Assembly (NCBI GenBank): GCA_017453305.1
Contig: JAFTKJ010000003.1
Location: forward strand, 1 to 64,000
Length of the DNA stretch: 64,000 nucleotides
Direction of reading: 5' to 3'
From: Clostridia bacterium
GTDB lineage: Bacteria > Bacillota > Clostridia > Oscillospirales > CAG-272
Shown here: one piece after another, positions 1 to 7,013 of the stretch
Position numbering within the stretch: the stretch's first letter is position 1
Layout of the letters: every line of letters starts with the position of its first letter
Notes under the pieces: generated by a model
The model's input: the letters and a program-made list of their open reading frames with translations, nothing else
Databases searched by the model: none
Told to the model about the DNA's origin: nothing
Translations under genes and position numbers: made by a program

Positions 1-135
1 GGACCGGCGTCCTCCACGGTCCAAAAAGCAACAAATTTAATGTAACAAAATTCCAACGTGCAAAGCAAGGGAGTTGGTGCGTTGAAGTTTTGTATTATTT
101 CAATTTTTAACACGGACCGTCGGGGACGCCGGTCC
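1..135. repeat. Inverted repeat pair bounding about 90 bases
   Basis: Bases 1-22 and 114-135 are near-perfect reverse complements of each other (both read GGACCG...CGGTCC). The interval between them is AT-rich and non-coding. The right arm is also the first part of a longer repeat that recurs at 51722, so this is probably the edge of an interspersed repeat rather than a gene-specific structure. Confidence 0.6.
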
Positions 136-231
136 CTACAATTTACGCCGCGCTTTGAGTGAAACAAATTTAAAAAAACTATCTTCGGCAAAAGCAAAAT
201 GAGAGTTCTGTAATCGAGAGTAGCGCATCCG
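114..231 (+). repeat. Interspersed repeat family A, copy at window start
   Basis: This stretch aligns with 51722-51836 almost base for base: GGACCGTCG, GACGCCGGTCCCTACAATTT, GCGCTTTGAGTG, then an A/T-rich run, a CTTCGG, a purine-rich run and GCATC. A third, partial copy starts at 51471. No protein is encoded consistently across the copies, so I read it as a non-coding interspersed repeat. The rest of 232-400 holds related hairpin-forming repeat DNA. Confidence 0.65.
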
Positions 232-297
232 TTGCCGAGGTGGCACGGCTTGCCGTGACGGAGGGATTGTAAAGAAACATTCTCAAACAACCCCTCA

Positions 298-334
298 GTC
301 AGCTTTGCTGACAGCTCCCCTTACACAGGGGAGC
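298..334. repeat. Double hairpin of palindromic repeat type
   Basis: Two adjacent perfect stems are visible: GTCAGC/GCTGAC around a TTT loop (298-312) and GCTCCCCT/AGGGGAGC (314-334). They resemble the ends of the palindromic repeats found at 37167, 43813, 48091 and 51351. No gene is seen here. Confidence 0.45.
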
Positions 335-377
335 CTATCGCTGCGGCGAGATTGCAGGGCGGCAAAAGCCTCTTTGG

Positions 378-397
378 AACCACCCGCGGGTGGTTTT
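378..397 (+). terminator. Possible plus-strand terminator hairpin
   Basis: AACCACCC and GGGTGGTT form a perfect 8-bp stem followed by TTTTCGTT. No plus-strand gene is visible upstream in this window, so the role is uncertain. Confidence 0.35.
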
Positions 398-402
398 CGT
401 TA

Positions 403-443
403 TACAAAAAGCGCACCCGTCCTTCATTTTTGCAGGACGGGTG
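403..443 (-). terminator. Terminator of the padR-DUF4097 operon
   Basis: CACCCGTCCT (414-423) pairs with AGGACGGGTG (434-443). On the minus strand the stem is followed by CGCTTTTTG, and it lies just past the stop of the last DUF4097 gene. A T-run on the plus side also makes it potentially bidirectional. Confidence 0.75.
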
Positions 444-466
444 TTTTTTCATTTTCAGTTTTACGA

Positions 467-1315
467 TCAATCGGCAAGCGTGATCTCAATATCGCCGCTG
501 GTCGTGTCGACCTCAAACCGCTCCTCCCCCGCATTTTGCGGCACGTGAACGTTGCCGCTGGTGGTGTCGGTGATGAAGATCTTTTCGCTCAAAATACTGC
601 CCGTTACGTCGCCGCTGGTCGTTTTGATTTGGAACTGTGCCGCATCGCAAGCGCGAAGATCCACGTCTCCGCTGGTGGTGGAAAGCGCGCACTTGCCATT
701 GACAATGACGTCCTCCAGAACGATATCGCCGCTGACCGTGGAGATTGTCACACTCTTGGGCAGAACCGCCTTAGCAAATACGTTTCCGCTGACCGTGTTC
801 ATTTGCAAATATCCTTTAACTGTGCTATGGACGGAAATATTTCCGCTGACGGTGTTCACCGAAATCTCGGAAAAGTCAAGTGCTTCGGGAAGCGTTACGT
901 CGCCGCCGACGGTAGAAAGCACCAATTCGCTGTACGCTCTGCTTGGCAGATAGATCACCAGCGCGATCTTTTGGAAGGTGCCGTTAAAAATGCCGATGTG
1001 CTCGTACCATTTGCGCGTATCCGTTTGCTTGACGGTCAGCTTGCCACCCTCAAAGGTAACCTCATGCACGAGCTGTTCGCTGTCCATGCACTCAATATAG
1101 CAGGTCCCGTCGGGGGAGAGACGCAGCTCCACGTCGTCCAGCACGACCTCGATCTCAAAGGAGTCCGGCACCTGCTCAAAGCGGTGCGTCACCTTCGAAA
1201 ACGGAATCGGCTCGACGTTCGCGCCGCCCGTCAAAAGCCCCACAGCGGCAATCACACCGCCAATCAGAAGGCAGCACGCCGCTACGATCAATGCAATGAT
1301 CATTCCTTTTTTCAT
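467..1315 (-). CDS. DUF4097-family beta-strand repeat surface protein
   Basis: A 282-residue protein with one N-terminal membrane segment (residues ~4-30, IIALIVAACCLLIGG) and a long extracellular part. From about residue 120 onward it carries a regularly spaced motif TTSGD/TVSGN about every 20 residues, the hallmark of the right-handed beta-helix-like DUF4097 (putative adhesin) family. It is the last gene of the padR-DUF1700-DUF4097-DUF4097 unit, 26 bases behind its paralogue, and is followed by a terminator. The family is known from operons controlled by PadR regulators, but its molecular role is not established. I infer a membrane-anchored, outward-facing structural or stress-sensing protein. 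Confidence 0.85.
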   Translation of the reverse strand: MKKGMIIALIVAACCLLIGGVIAAVGLLTGGANVEPIPFSKVTHRFEQVPDSFEIEVVLDDVELRLSPDGTCYIECMDSEQLVHEVTFEGGKLTVKQTDTRKWYEHIGIFNGTFQKIALVIYLPSRAYSELVLSTVGGDVTLPEALDFSEISVNTVSGNISVHSTVKGYLQMNTVSGNVFAKAVLPKSVTISTVSGDIVLEDVIVNGKCALSTTSGDVDLRACDAAQFQIKTTSGDVTGSILSEKIFITDTTSGNVHVPQNAGEERFEVDTTSGDIEITLAD

Positions 1316-1341
1316 ATCTTTCCCCTCACTTTTTACATACG

Positions 1342-2298
1342 TTATGAAAGAATCTCAATTCTGATCCTTCCCGTGTCGGTATCGACCGCGCCCTTGGAGC
1401 CGTCCATACCGTTGGGAACGTCTACTCTGCCCGTATCGGAGTGCGCGCGAAAGCTTTTGGGAGAGAGGAACGTGCCTTCAATATCCCCCGTAGTGGTGTG
1501 CAGCTCCACGCGGTCGGTGTCGCAGGCTTCAAAGCGAATATCCCCCGTACTGCGCTTGACAAACAGCTCGGTTTGTACGATCACGTCCTGCAATTCCACG
1601 TCGCCCGTGGAACCGCGCGAGGTCAGACTTTCACAGCGCACGTCGCTCATGCGCGTTTTCCCCGTGCTCACCTCGGTATCAATGGCTTTCGCACAGCGAA
1701 CTCCTTCCAGCGTCATATTCCCCGTAGAGGCTTTAAGGCTGATCCGCTCGGCGCTGACGTTGCGCAAAAGCACCGCACCCGTGCTGAGCTTGACGTTTAA
1801 ATCTTCCTTGCAGGAAGCCTCAACCGTTACGTCTCCCGTGCTTGCGGTCAGATCCATCCGTGCAAAGGTAAACGCCTTTGCGATCTGCACCTTTCCGGTA
1901 CTGACCTTTGCGGTAAGAGCTCCGTATTCGCCTGACGGCAGATACACGGTCACGCTCGGCGACGCAAAATGAAAGCCGATATAATCGTACCATTGCTTCT
2001 CGTTTTGCACGCGTATGCTCAGAACGCCGTTCTCCACGTCTACCGCATGCTTGGCACGATCCTCCTCCACGCACACCACGCGAACCTCCCCGTCAAGCGC
2101 GGGCAGGATCGATACGTTTGCCGTATCTGTATCCAGCAAAATGCTTTGCACGCTTTCGCTGACGTTGTGGGTGTTCGTTTTAAGCTCGGCATTGCCCAAG
2201 CCTGCGCCATTGAGCAGCACAGCCGCCGCAAACAGAATTCCCCCCACAAGGATCAGAGAAGCCGCCACGATCAGCGCGATGATAATTCCCTTGTTCAT
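1342..2298 (-). CDS. DUF4097-family beta-strand repeat surface protein (paralogue)
   Basis: A 318-residue paralogue of the next gene downstream, with the same layout: MNKGIIIALIVAASLI membrane anchor, a linker of about 100 residues with a WYDYIGFHF segment (WYEHIGIFN in the paralogue), then repeats centred on STGDV/STGKV. The two copies therefore differ in their repeat consensus (STGxx here, TSGxx in the other). Only 3 bases separate it from the DUF1700 stop, so it is translated as part of the same message. Function beyond DUF4097 membership is unknown; the two copies may form a hetero-assembly. Confidence 0.85.
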   Translation of the reverse strand: MNKGIIIALIVAASLILVGGILFAAAVLLNGAGLGNAELKTNTHNVSESVQSILLDTDTANVSILPALDGEVRVVCVEEDRAKHAVDVENGVLSIRVQNEKQWYDYIGFHFASPSVTVYLPSGEYGALTAKVSTGKVQIAKAFTFARMDLTASTGDVTVEASCKEDLNVKLSTGAVLLRNVSAERISLKASTGNMTLEGVRCAKAIDTEVSTGKTRMSDVRCESLTSRGSTGDVELQDVIVQTELFVKRSTGDIRFEACDTDRVELHTTTGDIEGTFLSPKSFRAHSDTGRVDVPNGMDGSKGAVDTDTGRIRIEILS

Positions 2299-2301
2299 CG
2301 A

Positions 2302-2904
2302 TCAACCTCTCCTTCCAAAAATCACTCTTCCAATACCGCCAAAGATCGCCCCGGTGGCACGCGCCAACAGTCGCACGGTAAGAATACCGAGCAAAAAGCA
2401 TAAGATCGCCAAGCCGCCAAGCAGAATGCCGCTGCCCAATAGCAACAGTCCCGCGGACACGCCCTGCATCACGAACAACAGCGGCGAGAGCACTACAAAC
2501 GCCAGACAACATACGCCAAACGAAACCACCAGCGCCCACACCACAATGCCGAGCGACCACATGACGATGACTGCCGCCAAAATGATGGAAGCCGCCGCCA
2601 CCAAAAGCGGAAACCACAAGGGAAAGCCAAGGCAAAGGAGTGCAATGTTCCAACCCTTTCCTCGTCCGCTTTTCTTTTTTGCCGTCTGCCCTTTTGCACC
2701 GCGCTTTGCGGACGAGCCCGTCAGAATTTGCGCGGCAACGTCGTTGGGATCTCCCATTTTTGCCACGGCAGACGCCTCCGACCTACCGTTTTCCATATGA
2801 TCGTCGATCATTTCACTGTAGTATTCCACCGTTCTGCTCACGTCAGCAGGCGGAAGCTCCTGCAAGCGCCGACGCAAAACGGACAAAAACTCCTGTTTTG
2901 TCAT
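2302..2904 (-). CDS. DUF1700 family membrane protein
   Basis: I chose the start at 2904 (MTKQEFLSVLRRRL), which follows GGGAGG and overlaps the padR stop by ATGA; an upstream ATG at 2955 would run into padR. The 200-residue product begins with the DUF1700 signature: a KxEFLxxLRxxL helix, then EIxDHxxNG-like (SEMIDDHMENGRSE) and a VAKMGDPNDVA segment at about 50-65. Several hydrophobic helices rich in Gly/Leu/Val follow to the C-terminus. DUF1700 proteins are the usual partner of PadR and DUF4097 and are thought to couple the regulator to a membrane response. The biochemical role is not known. Confidence 0.85.
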   Translation of the reverse strand: MTKQEFLSVLRRRLQELPPADVSRTVEYYSEMIDDHMENGRSEASAVAKMGDPNDVAAQILTGSSAKRGAKGQTAKKKSGRGKGWNIALLCLGFPLWFPLLVAAASIILAAVIVMWSLGIVVWALVVSFGVCCLAFVVLSPLLFVMQGVSAGLLLLGSGILLGGLAILCFLLGILTVRLLARATGAIFGGIGRVIFGRRG

Positions 2905-3215
2905 CTCTTTTTTCCTCCCGTTACAAACTGATAAATGCCCATCATTTCCTTCCACTCCCGTTCAAATGCCTCCAGCCTTGCCTCGCCCGATGCGGTGATG
3001 TGGTAGTATTTGCGCAACCGACCGTTGTGCTCCAGGCTCCGCACGGTCAACTGCCCTGCCTCCTCCAAGCGCCGCAGGATGGGATAGAGCGTGGATTCCG
3101 AAACATTGACCCAGGGCTTGATATCCTTGATGATCTGATAGCCGTAGGAATCCTCCTTGCGGATCGCCGCCAGGACGCATACGTCCAACAGTCCTCTTTT
3201 CAATTGAATGTCCAT
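2901..3215 (-). CDS. PadR family transcriptional regulator
   Basis: A 104-residue single-domain PadR (PF03551) protein. The start at 3215 (MDIQLKRGLLDVCVL) follows a G-rich ribosome binding site, GAAAGGGGG; the longer reading frame upstream would begin inside the promoter. Visible hallmarks are the winged helix with SYGYQII, the ESTLYPILRRLEEAG recognition/wing segment and the YYHITASGEARL C-terminal wing. It heads the DUF1700/DUF4097 operon and sits divergently from a multidrug-type ABC exporter pair. Its own promoter has an inverted repeat overlapping the -10, indicating autoregulation. Control of the divergent exporter is plausible but not shown. Confidence 0.92.
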   Translation of the reverse strand: MDIQLKRGLLDVCVLAAIRKEDSYGYQIIKDIKPWVNVSESTLYPILRRLEEAGQLTVRSLEHNGRLRKYYHITASGEARLEAFEREWKEMMGIYQFVTGGKKR

Positions 3216-3234
3216 GTCATACCCCCTTTCGCAT

Positions 3235-3257
3235 AATACTATACCACGCATAGTATT
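3235..3257. promoter_or_regulatory. Probable PadR operator
   Basis: AATACTA (3235-3241) and TAGTATT (3251-3257) are perfect inverted repeats separated by 9 bases. They cover the -10 box and part of the spacer of the padR promoter, the expected place for an autorepressor. AT-rich dyads of this kind are typical of PadR sites. Confidence 0.65.
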
Positions 3258-3266
3258 GTTTGTCAA
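3238..3266 (-). promoter_or_regulatory. padR operon promoter
   Basis: Minus strand TTGACA (3266-3261), 17-base spacer, TATAGT (3243-3238). The transcription start would fall about 15-20 bases before the padR ribosome binding site. Confidence 0.8.
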
Positions 3267-3346
3267 GAGGTTTTTGCATTTTTTCCAAAAAAGAATAAAA
3301 AAATAAATGTTCATAAATCATACAAAGCAGAGACACAAATAAAGCG

Positions 3347-3352
3347 TATAAT
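3347..3352 (+). promoter_or_regulatory. Candidate -10 box for the exporter pair
   Basis: A perfect TATAAT lies 54 bases before the exporter start. I cannot see a good -35 at 16-18 bases, so activity may depend on another factor. The padR dyad is about 90 bases upstream. Confidence 0.4.
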
Positions 3353-3405
3353 AAAAAGGTTAGGAAGAATTTTATCACTTCAAGAAAGGATCTGCTTGAT
3401 TTTTT

Positions 3406-5133
3406 ATGAAAAAGCTGTTGAAATATCTCCGTCCTTACAAAAAGGAATGCATCATCAGCCCCTTGTTCAAGCTGCTGGAGGCAATGTTCGACCTTATGGT
3501 CCCCCTTGTGGTCAAGGTCATCATTGACGAGGGCATTGCCAAGGGAGACAGCGGCATCATCGGCGGCAATTTTGCCGTGCTGGTCGCTTTTGCCGTGGTG
3601 GGACTGAGCTGTACGCTGGTGGCACAGTATTTTGCAGCGCGCGCCGCCGTTGGCGTGAGTACCGATCTGCGCCGTGATCTGTTCGCGCACATTCAAAAGC
3701 TCTCCTACGGGGAGGCCGACCGCGCAGGCACCTCAACCCTGATCACGCGTATGACGGGGGACATCAACCAGGTGCAGTCGGCGGTCAATCTGACCCTGAG
3801 ACTGCTGCTCCGCTCCCCCATCATCGTGCTTGGTGCCGCCATCATGGCGTTTGCCGTCCATCCGCAGGGCGCGTGGGTGTTTGCCGTTGTCATTCCCCTT
3901 CTGGCACTCATCGTGTTTTCCATCATGCTCAAAAACCGCCCCATGTACCGCCGCGTGCAATCGGGGCTGGACCGTGTAACAAAGGTCACGCGCGAAAATC
4001 TGAGCGGTGTGCGCGTGCTCCGCGCACTTTGCCGTGAGGAGGACGAGATCAAGCGCTTCTCCGAAGCCAACGAGGAGCACAATCGCGCACAAAACCTGGC
4101 AGGCAGAATTGCCGCCTTGATGAACCCCTTGACGCTGGTAGTGGTCAACGCAGGCGTGATCGTGCTCCTGCTCTCGGGCGCGCGCCTTGTGGAGGTCGGC
4201 TCGATGTCGCAGGGTGACGTGGTTGCCATGACCAACTACATGGCACAGATCCTTGTGGAGCTGGTCAAGTTTGCAAACACCATCTTTACCGTGAACAAAG
4301 CACTCGCCTCCGCCGACCGTGTGCAGGCAGTGTTCGATACCCCGGCGGGCATGCCGATCCGGCAAAGCACGGATGCCTGCGCAACCGACTCTGCCGTTTG
4401 CTTTGAGCAGGTTTCCCTGACCTACGCAGGCGACTCCGAGGAAACGCTTGCCGACGTCAGCTTTTCGGTGCCGCGCGGCGCGACGGTGGGTATCATCGGC
4501 TCAACCGGCTCGGGTAAAACCTCGCTGGTCAATCTCATTCCCCGTTTTTACGATGCGACGAAGGGGCGCGTTACCGTGGGTGGACAAGACGTTCGCACCA
4601 TGGATCCCGACGCCCTGCGGGCTAAGATCGCGCTCGTTCCGCAAAAGGCGATCCTCTTTTCGGGCACGGTGCGCTCCAATCTGCTTTGGGGCAAGCCGGA
4701 CGCCACCGACGAGGAGCTTTGGGCGGCGCTGGAGCGCGCACAAGCCAAGGACTTTGTGCAAAAGAAGGAGCACGGACTTGACGAGCCCGTATTGCAGGGC
4801 GGTAAGAACTTTTCGGGCGGTCAGCGCGCACGCCTGACCATTGCGCGTGCTCTGGTACGCGATGCCGAAATCCTGATCCTTGACGACAGCTCTGCGGCGC
4901 TCGACTACGCCACCGACGCCGCATTGCGAGCCGCATTGCGTACGCTGCCTCATGCCCCCACCGTATTCGTCATTGCGCAACGCACCTCTGCCATCCGACA
5001 CGCCGACGTGATCCTTGTCATGGAGGACGGTCGCCTTGCCGACCTCGGGACACACGACGAGCTGCTTGCCCGTTGCGAGGTCTATCGCGAGATCCACGAA
5101 TCGCAATATCAGAGAGGAGGCGAGACAGCATGA
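3406..5133 (+). CDS. Heterodimeric ABC exporter, subunit with degenerate ATP site
   Basis: A 575-residue half transporter: six-helix exporter-type membrane domain (residues ~15-310) followed by an ATPase domain. Walker A GSTGSGKT is at ~366, the signature FSGGQ at 469-473 and Walker B ILILDD at 489-494. The catalytic Glu is replaced by Asp494 and the H-loop His by Gln525 (IAQRTSAI). These are the changes known in the TM287/BmrC/LmrC-type subunits of heterodimeric exporters, where one ATP site is non-hydrolytic. The next gene overlaps by 4 bases and supplies the intact partner. The ribosome binding site (AAAGGA) is unusually far, about 15 bases, from the ATG. Substrate unknown; multidrug or lipid export is inferred from the family. 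Confidence 0.92.
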   Translation: MKKLLKYLRPYKKECIISPLFKLLEAMFDLMVPLVVKVIIDEGIAKGDSGIIGGNFAVLVAFAVVGLSCTLVAQYFAARAAVGVSTDLRRDLFAHIQKLSYGEADRAGTSTLITRMTGDINQVQSAVNLTLRLLLRSPIIVLGAAIMAFAVHPQGAWVFAVVIPLLALIVFSIMLKNRPMYRRVQSGLDRVTKVTRENLSGVRVLRALCREEDEIKRFSEANEEHNRAQNLAGRIAALMNPLTLVVVNAGVIVLLLSGARLVEVGSMSQGDVVAMTNYMAQILVELVKFANTIFTVNKALASADRVQAVFDTPAGMPIRQSTDACATDSAVCFEQVSLTYAGDSEETLADVSFSVPRGATVGIIGSTGSGKTSLVNLIPRFYDATKGRVTVGGQDVRTMDPDALRAKIALVPQKAILFSGTVRSNLLWGKPDATDEELWAALERAQAKDFVQKKEHGLDEPVLQGGKNFSGGQRARLTIARALVRDAEILILDDSSAALDYATDAALRAALRTLPHAPTVFVIAQRTSAIRHADVILVMEDGRLADLGTHDELLARCEVYREIHESQYQRGGETA

Positions 5134-6902
5134 AAAAGCTTTCCTTCGACCGTCGCACCGCCTCTCGCGTGCTGGCAGGACTCAAGCACTACCGCTTGGC
5201 ACTTCTTGTATCCCTCCTGCTTGCCGCCGCCGTGGTGGCTCTGACCCTTTATATTCCTCTTTTGACGGGTGACGCCATTGACGGCATCATCGGCAAGGAA
5301 AACGTCGATTGGTCGCTCGTCACGGGCATCTGCATCCGCATTGGCGTGTGTACCCTGCTCTCGGCGCTCTTCCAATGGGTGATGAACGTCATCAACAACC
5401 GCATTACCTACGGCATGGTGCGCCGCCTGCGCCGCGAGACCTTTGAAAAGCTCCAGCGCCTGCCCCTCTCTTACCTCGACCAAAACGGCGTTGGTGACGT
5501 GGTCAGCCGAATGATCACCGACGTCGATCAGTTTACCGACGGACTTCTGCTCGGCTTTGCGCAGTTCTTTACGGGGCTGATCACCATCCTCGGCACGCTC
5601 GTAATCATGCTGGTGCTCCGCTGGCAGATCGCGCTGGTCGTCATTCTCATCACGCCGCTCTCCCTCTTCGTTTCCGCATTCATTGCAAAGCGAACCTATT
5701 CGCTCTTCCGCAAGCAATCCGAAACGAGAGCCGAGCAGACCGCCATGATCGACGAATACGTCGGAAATCACAAGGTGGTGGTCGCATTCGGACGCGAGGA
5801 TGCCGTACAAGCCGAATTTGAGGAGGTCAACGCACGCCTTGGCGCTTGTGCCCTGCGCGCGACCTTCTTCTCCTCACTGACCAACCCGTCCACACGATTT
5901 GTCAACAACCTCGTTTACGCAGGCGTGGCGCTTGTCGGTGCCTTCCTTTGCATCTCGACGGGAAGCACGCTGAGCGTTGGTACGCTTTCGGTCTTTCTCA
6001 ACTACGCAAACCAATACACCAAGCCCTTTAACGAGATCTCGGGTGTGTTGACCGAGCTGCAGAACGCGCTTGCCTGCGCAGGTCGCGTCTACGCCCTTCT
6101 GGACGAGGAGGAGCTGACCCCCGACGCCCCCGACGCCGCTGTGCTCACCGATCCCGAGGGGAACGTCACGCTCGACAACGTCGCCTTTTCCTACACCCCC
6201 GAGCAGGATCTGATCCGCGACCTCTCCCTTGAGGTCAAGGCGGGACAGCGCATTGCCATCGTCGGTCCTACGGGGTGCGGAAAAACCACGCTGATCAATC
6301 TGCTCATGCGCTTTTACGACGTCAAAGCCGGTGCCATCCGCGTAGACGGCATCGACGTTCGCAACATGACCCGCAATTCCCTGCGCTCCTCGTACGGCAT
6401 GGTCCTGCAGGACACCTGGCTCCGCGCCGCCACGGTGCGTGAGAATATTTGTCTTGGCAAGCCGGACGCCACCGATGAGGAAATGATCGCCGCGGCAAAG
6501 GCGGCACACGCGCACTCCTTTATCAAGCGTCTGCCGCAAGGCTACGACACGGTGCTGGGAGAAAACGGCGGCTCGCTCTCGCAAGGACAAAAGCAGCTGC
6601 TTTGCATCGCACGCGTGATGCTGGTGCTGCCCCCCATGCTCATCCTGGATGAGGCGACCTCCTCGATCGACACCCGTATGGAGCTGAAGATCCGCGACGC
6701 CTTTGCGCAAATGATGCAGGGGCGAACCTCCTTTATCGTTGCTCACCGTCTTTCCACCATTGAAAGCGCCGACCTCATCCTTGTGATGCGCGACGGCAAG
6801 ATCATCGAGCAAGGCACGCATGAGGAGCTGTTGCAAAAGGGCGGATTTTATCACCATTTGTATCACAGCCAATTTGCAAACGGAGTTTGTGAACCTGCGT
6901 AA
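5130..6902 (+). CDS. Heterodimeric ABC exporter, catalytically intact subunit
   Basis: A 590-residue half transporter. The start at 5130 follows AGAGAGGAGG and overlaps the partner stop (ATGA). Residues ~20-330 form the membrane domain and ~345-590 the ATPase: Walker A GPTGCGKT at 379-386, signature SLSQGQ, Walker B with Asp507 and catalytic Glu508, and switch His539 (VAHRLSTIESAD). SQGQ in place of SGGQ is characteristic of the TM288/LmrD partner, whose signature motif completes the degenerate site. Together with the upstream gene it makes a TM287/288-type exporter in the cytoplasmic membrane. The divergent padR is a candidate regulator. Confidence 0.93.
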   Translation: MKKLSFDRRTASRVLAGLKHYRLALLVSLLLAAAVVALTLYIPLLTGDAIDGIIGKENVDWSLVTGICIRIGVCTLLSALFQWVMNVINNRITYGMVRRLRRETFEKLQRLPLSYLDQNGVGDVVSRMITDVDQFTDGLLLGFAQFFTGLITILGTLVIMLVLRWQIALVVILITPLSLFVSAFIAKRTYSLFRKQSETRAEQTAMIDEYVGNHKVVVAFGREDAVQAEFEEVNARLGACALRATFFSSLTNPSTRFVNNLVYAGVALVGAFLCISTGSTLSVGTLSVFLNYANQYTKPFNEISGVLTELQNALACAGRVYALLDEEELTPDAPDAAVLTDPEGNVTLDNVAFSYTPEQDLIRDLSLEVKAGQRIAIVGPTGCGKTTLINLLMRFYDVKAGAIRVDGIDVRNMTRNSLRSSYGMVLQDTWLRAATVRENICLGKPDATDEEMIAAAKAAHAHSFIKRLPQGYDTVLGENGGSLSQGQKQLLCIARVMLVLPPMLILDEATSSIDTRMELKIRDAFAQMMQGRTSFIVAHRLSTIESADLILVMRDGKIIEQGTHEELLQKGGFYHHLYHSQFANGVCEPA

Positions 6903-6974
6903 CGCATTTTCACAAAACGTTCATGCAAACACCGCAGAATGCGTCCGTTTGTTCACACTGAATTTAAAAAAAAG

Positions 6975-6983
6975 TGCTAAAAT
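6975..6983 (+). promoter_or_regulatory. Candidate extended -10 promoter for the MacB-like gene
   Basis: TGCTAAAAT is an extended -10, placed 31 bases before the TTG start and just upstream of AGGAGG (7000-7005). No strong -35 is visible. Confidence 0.4.
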
Positions 6984-7013
6984 ATCTTATTCATTTTTTA
7001 GGAGGCAATTACG

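Noticed and set aside
305..1972. 555-codon plus-strand open frame at the start of the window
   Set aside because: It lies opposite both DUF4097 genes and through a terminator; the repeated pattern is the reverse of the DUF4097 repeats.
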